Shown piece by piece: positions 1-6,810 of a stretch of 7,088 nt of DNA. Position 1 is the stretch's first letter. Each line of letters opens with the position of its first letter. Origin of the DNA: Planctomycetaceae bacterium (lineage in GTDB: Bacteria > Planctomycetota > Planctomycetia > Pirellulales > Thermoguttaceae); assembly GCA_031259095.1 (NCBI GenBank), contig JAIRLW010000040.1, forward strand, positions 1 to 7,088, written 5' to 3'. Under the pieces are notes generated by a model. The model was not told the origin of the DNA and made no database searches. It worked only from the letters and a program-made list of their open reading frames with translations. A program made the translations under genes and the position numbers.

Positions 1-77
1 AAAAATTAATTTTATACTCATTACACTTGAAAATTCGGTTTTATAAGAACAGAATTTTTGAGTCTTTTGTTTAAAAA

Positions 78-123
78 TCCTGTAAATTCTGTTTATCTTG
101 TCAAAATCGGTTTATCCTGTCAA
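78..123. repeat. Degenerate 9-nt tandem repeat (TCCTGT type)
   Basis: Roughly five successive units of 9 to 10 nt with consensus TCCTGTnAA start at 78, 87, 96, 105 and 115. The fourth is the most diverged. From memory, similar TCCTGTnAAT strings occur in intergenic DNA of many unrelated bacteria; I cannot check this here. There is no coding potential and the function is unknown. Confidence 0.5.
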
Positions 124-158
124 AAAACGAAAACCGAAATTTAAAGTGTGAGGAGTAT

Positions 159-188
159 ATTGACGTCAATGATTAACAGTGTTAAACT
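159..188 (+). promoter_or_regulatory. Candidate promoter with two overlapping palindromes
   Basis: TTGACG at 160-165 is separated by 17 nt from TAAACT at 183-188, a 5/6 and 4/6 match to the sigma70 boxes. The -35 box lies in the perfect palindrome ATTGACGTCAAT (159-170). The -10 box overlaps TTAAC-agt-GTTAA (173-185). Transcription would start near 195, leaving about 48 nt before the ATG at 243. Palindromes placed on both boxes would suit a dimeric repressor, but no regulator is encoded nearby. This is inference from sequence only. Confidence 0.3.
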
Positions 189-227
189 AAATTGTTGTTT
201 CTATTTTATTTTTTTCCCTTTTTTAGC

Positions 228-233
228 AAAGGA
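228..233 (+). promoter_or_regulatory. Shine-Dalgarno site that fixes the oxidoreductase start
   Basis: AAAGGA lies 9 nt before the ATG at 243. It supports that ATG over the in-frame TTG at 192, which would add 17 mostly aromatic residues in front of the Tat signal. It is the clearest ribosome binding site in the window; the serA and FGE-like genes have none visible. Confidence 0.6.
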
Positions 234-242
234 ATCCAATTT

Positions 243-1697
243 ATGTCCACAACTTCACGCCGTGATTTTTTGAAACAGTCCACACTTGGTCTTGCCGGAG
301 TTGGTATTACTCCTTATTTTTTGTCCAGTACTCAACCGGTACACGCACAGGCTCCGAGTGATCGGCTTCGGATGGGTTGTATCGGCGTCGGAAGCATGGG
401 CAAAAGCGATGCAAGCGGTTTCAATGGTCTTGTTGATATTGTTGCCGTTTGCGACGTCGATGCCAAACATCTCGAAGAAGCACAAAATCATCCGAATATC
501 GGTAAAAAAATCGACGGTAAAAAAATCAATCCCGAAGGTTACAAAGATTACCGGAAAATTCTTGAACGGAATGATATTGATGTGGTGTCTGTTGTTACAG
601 TTGATCACTGGCACACCAAAATCGTTATCGAAGCTCTTATGGCGGGTAAACATGTTTTCTGCCAAAAACCGCTTACATTGACTGTTGAGGAAAACCAACT
701 GATTCGTGCCGCTTGCAAAAAGTATGGTAAAGTATTTCAGGTTGGAACTCAGCAGCGAAGTGAAAAAGAACGTTTTATGACCGCAATTCTTATGGTACAG
801 AAAGGTCTTTTGGGAGACATTAAAAAGATTGTCTGTGACATTGGTGCTTCTCCGGTCTGCCAGCAGCCGATTCCCAAAGCGGAAATTCCGGCGGAACTGG
901 ATTATGAAATGTGGTCGGGACAAGTTCAAGTGTACGATTACATTGCTTCAACCGATTTGGTAGGAAGTTGGGCAGGAGCTTGGCCCAAATTTAGCCGAAC
1001 ACATTACGAATACCGTTGGTGGTACGAATATTCCGGCGGTAAATTTACTGATTGGGGGGCGCACCATATTGATATTGCACTTTGGGCAATTGACCAAATT
1101 GGGGAGGAGCAGGGACCAATTCGTTTCAATCCGCTTTTTGCCGAACATCCGGTTCCGCTCAAAGACGGTTATCCGACCGAAACCAATCGTTACAATACTT
1201 CACACAAATTTGATATTGAATGTCAATTTGAAAATGGAATTGTGATGAATGTTGTGAGCAACAGTCCGGATGGTAATGGGATTGTTTTTGAGGGAACGAA
1301 GGGCAAAATTCATGTTAGCCGCGGGCGGATTAAAGGCAAACCGTTTGAAGAGATTGGCGGAAAACTCAACGAAAAAGGCGGTTCCGTTTCTTACAGGGAT
1401 ATGCCGGAACTCCAAAAGATTTTGCCTGAAGAAGATTATGTGAAACTTTACAAAGGCAAACCGCATGAGGGACATAAACAGAATTTTATTCGTTGTATTC
1501 GTGAGGGCGGTTTACCGGTTTCCGATGTTTTTTCGCATCTTCAAACGATGAATACTTGCCATCTTTGCGGTATTGCGGCACGTTTGGGCAGGGAGGTTCA
1601 ATGGAATCCGAAAACCGAAAAAACCGGCGACGCCCAATCGCAATCTTTTCTCGCAAGAGAACAACGTAAAGGTTATGAAATCCCGCGAATTTCGTAA
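243..1697 (+). CDS. Tat-exported Gfo/Idh/MocA-family oxidoreductase
   Basis: This is a 484-residue NAD(P)-dependent oxidoreductase of the glucose-fructose oxidoreductase/inositol dehydrogenase family, probably acting on a sugar or polyol outside the cytoplasm. The N-terminus carries a twin-arginine signal (SRRDFLK at 5-11), a hydrophobic stretch (about 14-29) and a likely cleavage site after VHA (33-35). The Rossmann fold begins at about 42, with the dinucleotide loop GCIGVGSMG (45-53) and an acidic residue (D71) after the second strand. The family's EKP motif appears as QKP (141-143), keeping the lysine. The C-terminal domain contains DWGAHHID (270-277), the usual active-site histidine region. 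Length and the Tat signal are typical of the many exported paralogues in Planctomycetota and Bacteroidota. The start at 243 has a Shine-Dalgarno site. No neighbour indicates the substrate. The stop codon falls inside a short repeat. Family is certain; substrate is unknown. Confidence 0.92.
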   Translation: MSTTSRRDFLKQSTLGLAGVGITPYFLSSTQPVHAQAPSDRLRMGCIGVGSMGKSDASGFNGLVDIVAVCDVDAKHLEEAQNHPNIGKKIDGKKINPEGYKDYRKILERNDIDVVSVVTVDHWHTKIVIEALMAGKHVFCQKPLTLTVEENQLIRAACKKYGKVFQVGTQQRSEKERFMTAILMVQKGLLGDIKKIVCDIGASPVCQQPIPKAEIPAELDYEMWSGQVQVYDYIASTDLVGSWAGAWPKFSRTHYEYRWWYEYSGGKFTDWGAHHIDIALWAIDQIGEEQGPIRFNPLFAEHPVPLKDGYPTETNRYNTSHKFDIECQFENGIVMNVVSNSPDGNGIVFEGTKGKIHVSRGRIKGKPFEEIGGKLNEKGGSVSYRDMPELQKILPEEDYVKLYKGKPHEGHKQNFIRCIREGGLPVSDVFSHLQTMNTCHLCGIAARLGREVQWNPKTEKTGDAQSQSFLAREQRKGYEIPRIS

Positions 1698-1708
1698 TTG
1701 CGAATTGA
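1685..1708. repeat. Short 8-nt repeat overlapping the oxidoreductase stop codon
   Basis: Three degenerate octads of the form CGAATTTG/CGTAATTG/CGAATTGA run through 1685-1692, 1693-1700 and 1701-1708. The TAA stop of the oxidoreductase (1695-1697) lies in the middle unit, so the last two or three residues of the protein may be repeat-derived. The repeat is short, so chance cannot be excluded. Confidence 0.3.
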
Positions 1709-1728
1709 AAACGGCGATTAAAAAAATG

Positions 1729-1800
1729 GTAATATATCAGTGGAATTTTTATTTTTTGATCAAGTTTATGATATTTTTCCTACGCCCTGAAAGGGCAATA
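1729..1800. repeat. Interspersed repeat, copy 1
   Basis: The 19-mer GTAATATATCAGTGGAATT (1729-1747) is followed after 36 nt by GCCCTGAAAGGGCAATA (1784-1800). The same two blocks recur in the same order at 6975-6993 and 7019-7035, there 25 nt apart. The second block contains a small hairpin, GCCCT-gaa-AGGGC. Both copies lie on the + strand downstream of a gene. The arrangement resembles REP-type extragenic elements; no associated transposase is visible. Confidence 0.75.
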
Positions 1801-1888
1801 TAGTAGTTGATAGTGGAGAGTGGAGAGTTACGCAAGCGGAATTTTTTACTATCAACTATCAACTACTATATTGCCCTTTCAGGGCGTA
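1781..1888. repeat. 34-bp perfect inverted repeat with 7-nt units in its arms and loop
   Basis: Arms 1781-1814 and 1855-1888 are perfect reverse complements of 34 bp around a 40-nt loop. The outer part of each arm is the GCCCTGAAAGGGC block. The inner part consists of 7-nt units: TAGTAGT, TGATAGT, then GGAGAGT twice (1801-1828), and on the other side ACTATCA twice followed by ACTACTA (1848-1868). As RNA it would form a very stable stem and could end transcription of the upstream oxidoreductase or block 3' decay, although no clear T-run follows. Heptamer repeats recall the STRR elements of cyanobacteria, but the sequence differs. Confidence 0.8.
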
Positions 1889-2030
1889 AGGAAAAACACT
1901 ATTTCATAGGAGATTAATTGTTGCAAAGCACAATATCCATACTCAATTAGGCGTCTTTGATCAACTTATTTTTTTGCGCGCTGCCTTAGTTTACAAAAAA
2001 TGAGATTCCTCTCTTGGGATAGCGTCCTGA
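1889..2030. other. Intergenic stretch with no recognised feature
   Basis: This AT-rich DNA lies between the large inverted repeat and the serA promoter. I find no reading frame with a plausible start and product, no tRNA-like fold and no strong repeat here. Confidence 0.5.
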
Positions 2031-2059
2031 TTGACGGCAAGTCTAGGAATTGCTAAAAT
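2031..2059 (+). promoter_or_regulatory. Strong candidate sigma70-type promoter for serA
   Basis: TTGACG (2031-2036) and TAAAAT (2054-2059) each match the consensus at 5 of 6 positions with an exact 17-nt spacer. A TG at 2051-2052 gives an extended -10. Transcription would start near 2066, giving a leader of about 150 nt that contains the whole nested hairpin at 2083-2200. It assumes that the housekeeping sigma factor of this organism uses the standard boxes. Confidence 0.55.
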
Positions 2060-2082
2060 ATCGCGTTCAAAACTTCAACTAA

Positions 2083-2200
2083 AGGGAACTTCTAAAAACT
2101 TATTTCTTCACAAACTAAAAAACTAACATTGACCGAAATCGACTAAAATTGATTTTAGTCGATTTCGGTCAATCAAAAAATGAGTTTTTAGAAGTTGCCT
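2083..2200. repeat. Nested double inverted repeat in the serA leader (MITE-like)
   Basis: The outer arms 2083-2100 and 2183-2200 are 18 bp with one mismatch (AGGGAACTTCTAAAAACT against AGGCAACTTCTAAAAACT when the right arm is reversed). Inside them, 2128-2149 and 2152-2173 form a perfect 22-bp palindrome with only a 2-nt spacer. Terminal inverted repeats around a 118-bp non-coding core fit a miniature inverted-repeat element. I see no convincing target duplication, only a TA on each side with imperfect symmetry. It ends 15 nt before the serA ATG, so it may also act as an RNA leader structure. Confidence 0.8.
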
Positions 2201-2215
2201 AAACCCTAAATTACG

Positions 2216-3844
2216 ATGCCTAGAATAGTATTGCTTGATCCTATTTCCAACGATGGAAAAAAATTATTACGAAACGCTCCCGAAATCGAATTTGAAGAAC
2301 GAATCGGTCTCAAGGGCGAGGAGTTAAAAAAATGTTTAGCGGAATTTGACGGGGCGATTGCCCGAAGCGGCGTCAAAATTACTGCTGACGCGCTCGAAGG
2401 AAATACCCGACTCAAAGCCATTGCCCGTGCCGGCGTTGGTGTTGACAATATCGATACGAAAGCCGCAACAAAACTCGGAATTGTGGTCATGAACACGCCC
2501 GGCGGTAACACTATCTCAACCGCCGAACAAACTTTTGCGTTATTACTGGCGTTGTCCCGCAATATCGCACCGGCTTATCAATCATTGGTGGAAGGACGTT
2601 GGGACCGCAAAAATTTCACCGGTCATCAACTTGCCGGAAAAACAATCGGTATTGTCGGAATGGGACGTATCGGTCTGGTGGTTGCCGGATACGCGAAGGC
2701 GTTTGATATGAAAGTTATTGCAATGGATCCATTTTTCGCTCCGCAACGGGCAGAAAAACTCGGAATTACCTTGGTTACCAACTTTCATGAAATGTTACCG
2801 CAAATTGATTTTCTAACCGTTCACACCCCGCTCAACGACCAAACACGCGGTTTGTTCGGCAAAAAAGAACTCGAACTCATTAAACCGGGTGCAAAACTTA
2901 TTAACTGTGCCAGAGGCGGGATTTACGATCTTGCAACATTGGTCGAAGGAATGGAAACCGGTAAACTTGGCGGTGTGGCGTTGGATGTTTACGAGGAAGA
3001 ACCTTGTACCAATCATCCGCTATTCGGTAAACCCAATGTCGTTTGTACTCCGCATCTTGGTGCAAGTACGGAAGAGGCTCAAACCAATGTTGCACTGGAA
3101 GCGGTCGAACTTCTGATTGATTACTTCACCAACGGAACGATCCGTCAAGCGGTCAACTTCGGAACACTCGACGCGAAAACATTGACTTTGCATCGCGGCG
3201 TGCTTAATGTTGCTTACCGACTGGGTATTTTGGCGGCACAACTTGGTCTTGGCAGAATTAAAGCCTGTAAAATGCGGTATAAAGGCGAAGTGTCCAAGAA
3301 AGATACGTCGCTGATTTCTACTTCGTTTGCTGCCGGTTTGATGTCCGCTTCGATGAATGAAGATGTTAATATTGTCAGCGCCGCGTCGATGCTCCATGAA
3401 CGCGGTATTGATCTGATTGAGGAAAAAACATCGGAAGTCGGTGAATTTTCCTCGCTCATTACAGCGGAATTGACCGGAGAAAACAACAAGACGATTTCCA
3501 TTTCAGGAACGATTTTCGGTAACTCAATGCCGCGTCTGGTCATGATGAATAACTATCGGTTGGAAAGTTTTCTGGACGGACATTTATTGTTTATTGATCA
3601 TCAGGACAAACCGGGAGTGATTGGCAACATGGGAACGGTTCTTGGTAAATACCGAATCAATATTAGCAGTATGTCGCTTGGGCGTGCCGAGTCCAAACCC
3701 GGCGGCGATGCTGTTGCGGTGTTGTCGCTGGACGAGGAACTAACTCCTGAAGCGTTAAAAGAAGTCAGCGTTCTTCCAACGATTCAACGGGTTTACTTTG
3801 CGAAATTACCAAGTGCAGATAAATTACCGGCATGGATGGGATAA
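2216..3844 (+). CDS. serA: D-3-phosphoglycerate dehydrogenase (long form, ASB + ACT domains)
   Basis: This cytoplasmic enzyme oxidises 3-phosphoglycerate to 3-phosphohydroxypyruvate with NAD+, the first committed step of serine synthesis. At 542 residues it is the long type. The N-terminal substrate-binding segment spans about 1-98. The NAD domain has GMGRIG (148-153) and the acidic D171 of the AMDPF segment. Catalytic residues of the D-2-hydroxyacid dehydrogenase family are visible: R233 in CARGG, a glutamate in EEEP (260-263) and H280 in TPHLGAST. An intervening ASB domain covers about 315-440, and a C-terminal ACT domain (about 455-530, with DKPGVIG at 464-470) usually gives feedback control by serine. 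The ATG at 2216 gives the normal family N-terminus. No Shine-Dalgarno site precedes it; instead the nested hairpin ends 15 nt upstream. No other serine gene is adjacent. Confidence 0.96.
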   Translation: MPRIVLLDPISNDGKKLLRNAPEIEFEERIGLKGEELKKCLAEFDGAIARSGVKITADALEGNTRLKAIARAGVGVDNIDTKAATKLGIVVMNTPGGNTISTAEQTFALLLALSRNIAPAYQSLVEGRWDRKNFTGHQLAGKTIGIVGMGRIGLVVAGYAKAFDMKVIAMDPFFAPQRAEKLGITLVTNFHEMLPQIDFLTVHTPLNDQTRGLFGKKELELIKPGAKLINCARGGIYDLATLVEGMETGKLGGVALDVYEEEPCTNHPLFGKPNVVCTPHLGASTEEAQTNVALEAVELLIDYFTNGTIRQAVNFGTLDAKTLTLHRGVLNVAYRLGILAAQLGLGRIKACKMRYKGEVSKKDTSLISTSFAAGLMSASMNEDVNIVSAASMLHERGIDLIEEKTSEVGEFSSLITAELTGENNKTISISGTIFGNSMPRLVMMNNYRLESFLDGHLLFIDHQDKPGVIGNMGTVLGKYRINISSMSLGRAESKPGGDAVAVLSLDEELTPEALKEVSVLPTIQRVYFAKLPSADKLPAWMG

Positions 3845-3886
3845 ACAGCGCTATACTTTTTGCAGTCATAAAAATTATTTTTATAT

Positions 3887-3992
3887 TTCTGTCCCGTTAG
3901 GGACAAGTAGAAAACTGTCCCTAACGGAACACAAATGATTGGTTATATCATTTTCTACCATTTTCTACCAACATGTCCTCCCTAACGGGACG
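3887..3992. repeat. GTCCC-type inverted repeat cluster downstream of serA
   Basis: The palindrome GTCCCGTTAGGGAC (3891-3904) is followed by its near complement: 3890-3905 pairs with 3916-3931 at 15 of 16 positions. A third related block lies at 3979-3992 (CCCTAACGGGAC). Between them TTTTCTACCA is directly duplicated (3951-3960, 3961-3970). Being 46 nt past the serA stop, the hairpin could act in termination or mRNA stability, but there is no clear T-tract. Related GTCCC blocks appear in two other gaps of this window. Confidence 0.75.
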
Positions 3993-4135
3993 GAATACTA
4001 ATCAATAAAAAAAACGTCCTTGATTCTTTACTCGAATTTTAAACATTACAATTTTGACTGCTTATAGCATACCTTCGGCAAAACATCGCCTACCTTATGT
4101 GGACAAACTTTAACCTAAAACTTTTGAAGACAATT

Positions 4136-5125
4136 ATGATGAAGACAATTTGTTTATTTTTTGTTGCGGTTCTTTTTGTTAGCGGGCAAATTTTTGCCGT
4201 TGATCAGACTCCGCTAAACGCCGGCGCAAAACAACATTCCGCTAATACCCAATGGGTGAAGTACGAAAACAATCCCGTTCTCGGCGGCGGTGATTTGGGA
4301 ACAATATTTGACGTTTCTTTGCTCAAAGAAGACGGAGAATACAAAATGTATTGTTCGTGGCGACCCAAGAAAAGTCTTGCTCTGTCGGTCAGTAAGGACG
4401 GCAAGAACTGGAGTCAACCGCAGATTATTTTCACGCCTAATCCTGAAACTTCTTGGGAAGAGGTCATTAATCGTCCGGGTATTGTGAAAAAGGATGGAGT
4501 TTATCATCTTTGGTACACCGGTCAAGCGCAGGGTAAGTCGTGCATCGGTTACGCAACAAGTACAGACGGAATCAACTTTACACGTCAATCGGAAAAACCT
4601 GTTCTTGAACCCGAAGCCGGTTGGGAAAAAAACATTGCGGTGATGTGTCCGCATGTGAATTGGGACAAAGAAGAAGGTATTTTCAAAATGTGGTATTCCG
4701 GCGGCGAACAAAACGAACCAAACGCTATCGGTTACGCCACAAGCAAGGATGGTTTACATTGGGAGAAGTACGCCGGAAATCCGGTTTTTGACGCTGATCC
4801 CGCAAAAAAATGGGAACAACACAAAGTAACCGCTTGTCAGATTATCAAACGTGAAAATGATTATTTGATGTTTTATATTGGTTTCCGCGATGAACCTTTT
4901 GCACAAATTGGTATGGCAAAATCGCCCGACGGGATCAAAAACTGGGTGCGTTACGAAAACAACCCAATTATTTTCCCGACTCCAGACGGTTGGGACGCAA
5001 GCGCCTGTTACAAACCGTTTGTTATTCAGGAAAAAGATAAATGGCTGCTCTGGTATAACGGTAGAAATAAAGGTCTGGAACGAATAGGATTGGCAATTTT
5101 CAATGATAAGGATTTAGGATTTTAG
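4136..5125 (+). CDS. Putative secreted five-bladed beta-propeller glycosidase-like protein
   Basis: This is a 329-residue exported protein related to the five-bladed beta-propeller glycosidases (GH43, GH32 and GH130 types), so it probably binds or cleaves a plant or microbial polysaccharide outside the cytoplasm. Residues 1-21 form a Sec signal peptide: two Met, Lys, a hydrophobic core, and likely cleavage after IFA. The mature part has recurring blade motifs: WVKYENNPVL (40-49), YHLWYTG (123-129), IGYATSTDG (137-145), MWYSGG (185-190), IGYATSKDG (198-206), IGMAKSPDG (258-266), WVRYENNPII (270-279) and LLWYNGR (304-310). I cannot assign the catalytic acids with confidence. Two adjacent ATGs (4136, 4139) follow a weak GAAGA; an in-frame ATG at 4097 would put 13 extra residues before the signal and has no ribosome site. 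The preceding gap beyond the GTCCC repeats shows only weak promoter-like boxes. Confidence 0.75.
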   Translation: MMKTICLFFVAVLFVSGQIFAVDQTPLNAGAKQHSANTQWVKYENNPVLGGGDLGTIFDVSLLKEDGEYKMYCSWRPKKSLALSVSKDGKNWSQPQIIFTPNPETSWEEVINRPGIVKKDGVYHLWYTGQAQGKSCIGYATSTDGINFTRQSEKPVLEPEAGWEKNIAVMCPHVNWDKEEGIFKMWYSGGEQNEPNAIGYATSKDGLHWEKYAGNPVFDADPAKKWEQHKVTACQIIKRENDYLMFYIGFRDEPFAQIGMAKSPDGIKNWVRYENNPIIFPTPDGWDASACYKPFVIQEKDKWLLWYNGRNKGLERIGLAIFNDKDLGF

Positions 5126-5129
5126 AACA

Positions 5130-5175
5130 TTGACCGATTATTTCCCCTTTTTGGAGGGATCATTATTTAGGTCAA
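5130..5175 (+). terminator. Weak imperfect hairpin after the glycosidase-like gene
   Basis: TTGACC (5130-5135) pairs with GGTCAA (5170-5175), with partly complementary AT-rich sequence between. It begins 5 nt after the stop codon. The stem is imperfect and is followed by an A-rich rather than T-rich stretch, so termination is only a possibility. Confidence 0.2.
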
Positions 5176-5194
5176 AAATAAAGAAATTACAATG

Positions 5195-5278
5195 ACGTCC
5201 CTTAACGTCCCATTAGTCTCTATTGTCCCTAAAATGAGGTGGAGACGTCAGGGACAATAAAGACTAATAATCGTTAAG
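5195..5278. repeat. GTCCC-type extended inverted repeat upstream of the FGE-like gene
   Basis: Arms 5212-5230 and 5250-5268 pair at 18 of 19 positions around a 19-nt loop. After a small internal loop, 5201-5207 (CTTAACG) pairs with 5272-5278. ACGTCCC is repeated with a 10-nt period (5195-5201, 5205-5211). The block GTCTCTATTGTCCCTAAAAT (5216-5235) matches 6838-6857 at 18 of 20 positions, which ties this repeat to the one after the FGE-like gene. It ends 23 nt before the next ATG and could lie in the promoter or leader of that gene. Confidence 0.7.
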
Positions 5279-5301
5279 ATAAATAAAAACATTTTTCGAT
5301 T

Positions 5302-6720
5302 ATGAAACAGATTTCAGACAGTAATGGGATTTTGAAACTAATTGTCTGGGGCATTTTGTTTCTGGCAGTAATATTGATTGTTTGGCGTCACGCGGTTTTT
5401 CAATTCTTTGACGATTTTTTCGGTACGTCTATTTCTCCGGTGATTGAAGAGCGGTTGAATGAACCGTTGGTCAGACCATTAATCAAAACATTGAAACCGG
5501 CTAAGAAACGTGATGATTCTCCGTTGTCCGATGATTGGGAAGTGGTCAAAAATGACAATTCCTCTGAATCGGCAAAAGCCGACGTCCTTCGTAACAACAT
5601 TCAATCCCGACAGACGAACACGTTGCCGCAAAGTCGTTACACGAATCAATATGTTGTTCCGTCGGGCGAGACGGAAATTGTAACAAATGGAACGGCGTTA
5701 AACCGGAAAGAAATTCCATCTCTTGCGGTGATAGACGGTTTACGTTCCGCTTTGCCGGAAGAGGAAAAAGATAATGCGTTACCGAAAATACGCGACCGTT
5801 CAAAACTTGATGCGTTGGCTCCGATGTCGTCTCTTTCCGGCGGCACGTTCCGCATGGGAAATAACGACACGAATGAGCGCGATCAAAAACCGTCGCATCT
5901 TGTCCGGCTTGAACCGTTTCGGATTGACTGTTACGAAGTAACCAACCGGCAGTTTCGTCTTTTTGTACAAGAAACAAAATACCGGACAACCGCTGAACAA
6001 CGCGGTTGGAGTTATGTTTTTGATTTTGAACGAAAAGTTTGGGTCCGGATGGTTGGAGTCTGTTGGTGGAATCCTTCGGGTAAAAATCCGCACGGCGGAG
6101 CGGAAAGCGCAACAGTTACCGCGATGTCTGATTTTCCGGTTGTTCATGTAGCGTGGGACGACGCGCAGGCTTTTTGTTACTGGTCGGGTAAACGGTTGCC
6201 GAGTGAAGCGGAATGGGAGTATGCCGCCAAAGGAGGTCTTGTCGACGTCTTGTATTCATGGGGAAATCAGCGTCAGATCAATGGGCAGTTCATGGCAAAT
6301 TACTGGCAAGGTTGGTATCCAAACGAAAATTCAATTGCCGACGGTTTTTTATTACAATCACCGGTTGCGTCTTTTCCGGCAAACCGTTACGGATTATACG
6401 ATCTTGGCGGCAATGTGTGGGAATGGTGCGGAGATCGTTATCGTGCCGATTATTATCGCCGTAGTCCGTTGGATAATCCGCTCGGTCCTTCACCCGAAGA
6501 AGGCGATACTGTATCAATAACTTTGTTTCGCGTTCGCAAGGAAAACGGACGATATGTTGAAGAAGAATCCGAAGGAACCCAAAACATTCCGTTTCGAGTT
6601 CTTCGCGGCGGTTCTTTTTTAAGCGCGGAAAACAGCGACGCCGGTTATCGTACAGCCGCACGCGGTTATCAACCGCAATCACTTTCATTTTCGGACGTCG
6701 GTTTCCGTTGCGCAGAATAA
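5302..6720 (+). CDS. Membrane-anchored FGE-sulfatase (SUMF1-like) domain protein without catalytic cysteines
   Basis: This 472-residue protein has one N-terminal membrane segment (about 12-29), a polar, probably disordered linker (about 45-172) and a formylglycine-generating-enzyme fold (about 175-472). Fold markers are clear: GGTFRMG (180-186), CYEVTNRQF (210-218), PVVHVAWDDA (279-288), KRLPSEAEWEYAAKGG (297-312), YGLYDLGGNVWEW (363-375), RGGSF (435-439) and VGFRCA (466-471). True FGE activates sulfatases by oxidising a cysteine and needs two active-site cysteines after the GGS motif (C336 and C341 in human SUMF1). By manual alignment these positions are S441 and D446 here. It is therefore unlikely to be a genuine FGE and more likely a structural, binding or differently catalytic member of the SUMF1/EgtB/PvdO superfamily. 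No sulfatase lies in the window. The ATG at 5302 has no clear Shine-Dalgarno site but gives a sensible membrane anchor. Confidence 0.88.
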   Translation: MKQISDSNGILKLIVWGILFLAVILIVWRHAVFQFFDDFFGTSISPVIEERLNEPLVRPLIKTLKPAKKRDDSPLSDDWEVVKNDNSSESAKADVLRNNIQSRQTNTLPQSRYTNQYVVPSGETEIVTNGTALNRKEIPSLAVIDGLRSALPEEEKDNALPKIRDRSKLDALAPMSSLSGGTFRMGNNDTNERDQKPSHLVRLEPFRIDCYEVTNRQFRLFVQETKYRTTAEQRGWSYVFDFERKVWVRMVGVCWWNPSGKNPHGGAESATVTAMSDFPVVHVAWDDAQAFCYWSGKRLPSEAEWEYAAKGGLVDVLYSWGNQRQINGQFMANYWQGWYPNENSIADGFLLQSPVASFPANRYGLYDLGGNVWEWCGDRYRADYYRRSPLDNPLGPSPEEGDTVSITLFRVRKENGRYVEEESEGTQNIPFRVLRGGSFLSAENSDAGYRTAARGYQPQSLSFSDVGFRCAE

Positions 6721-6735
6721 TTTCAAAACAAAAAT

Positions 6736-6767
6736 AATCCGCAGATTTCGCTGATTGACGCAGATTG
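6736..6767. repeat. Degenerate 9-nt repeat (GCAGATT/GCTGATT type)
   Basis: Three units, GCAGATTTC (6741-6749), GCTGATTGA (6750-6758) and GCAGATTG (6760-6767), lie just after the FGE-like stop codon. From memory the string resembles intergenic repeats in other bacterial phyla; this is not checked. It is not coding. Confidence 0.45.
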
Positions 6768-6810
6768 TTTTTAAATTGAGAAACCTCTAAACATTCGTTT
6801 TTAATCACAG

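Noticed and set aside
31..142. Inverted repeat between AAATTCGGTTTT (31-42) and AAAACCGAAATTT (130-142)
   Set aside because: It is AT-rich, needs a one-base bulge and the arms are about 90 nt apart; chance is a sufficient explanation.
192..242. N-terminal extension of the oxidoreductase from the TTG at 192
   Set aside because: The extension is Phe-rich, has no ribosome site and would bury the twin-arginine signal. The ATG at 243 has AAAGGA 9 nt upstream.
663..671. QKP in place of the EKP motif of Gfo/Idh/MocA enzymes as a sign of lost activity
   Set aside because: The lysine is kept, and to my knowledge QKP is common among exported members of this family, so it is not evidence of inactivity.
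255..929. Long antisense open frame of about 224 codons opposite the oxidoreductase
   Set aside because: The translation has no recognisable domain and lies wholly under a convincing gene. Similar antisense frames under serA and the FGE-like gene were dismissed for the same reason.
1781..1888. CRISPR array or attachment site as the source of the palindromic repeats
   Set aside because: There are no regularly spaced identical repeats with unique spacers, no cas genes, and no integrase or tRNA that would mark an attachment site.
4097..4135. N-terminal extension of the propeller protein from the ATG at 4097
   Set aside because: It places 13 residues ahead of a standard signal peptide and has no ribosome site; the ATG pair at 4136/4139 fits better.
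5251..5280. Promoter GGGACA-N18-TAAGAT before the FGE-like gene
   Set aside because: Each box matches only 4 of 6 consensus positions, the spacing is 18, and the -35 is part of the GTCCC repeat; too weak to annotate.
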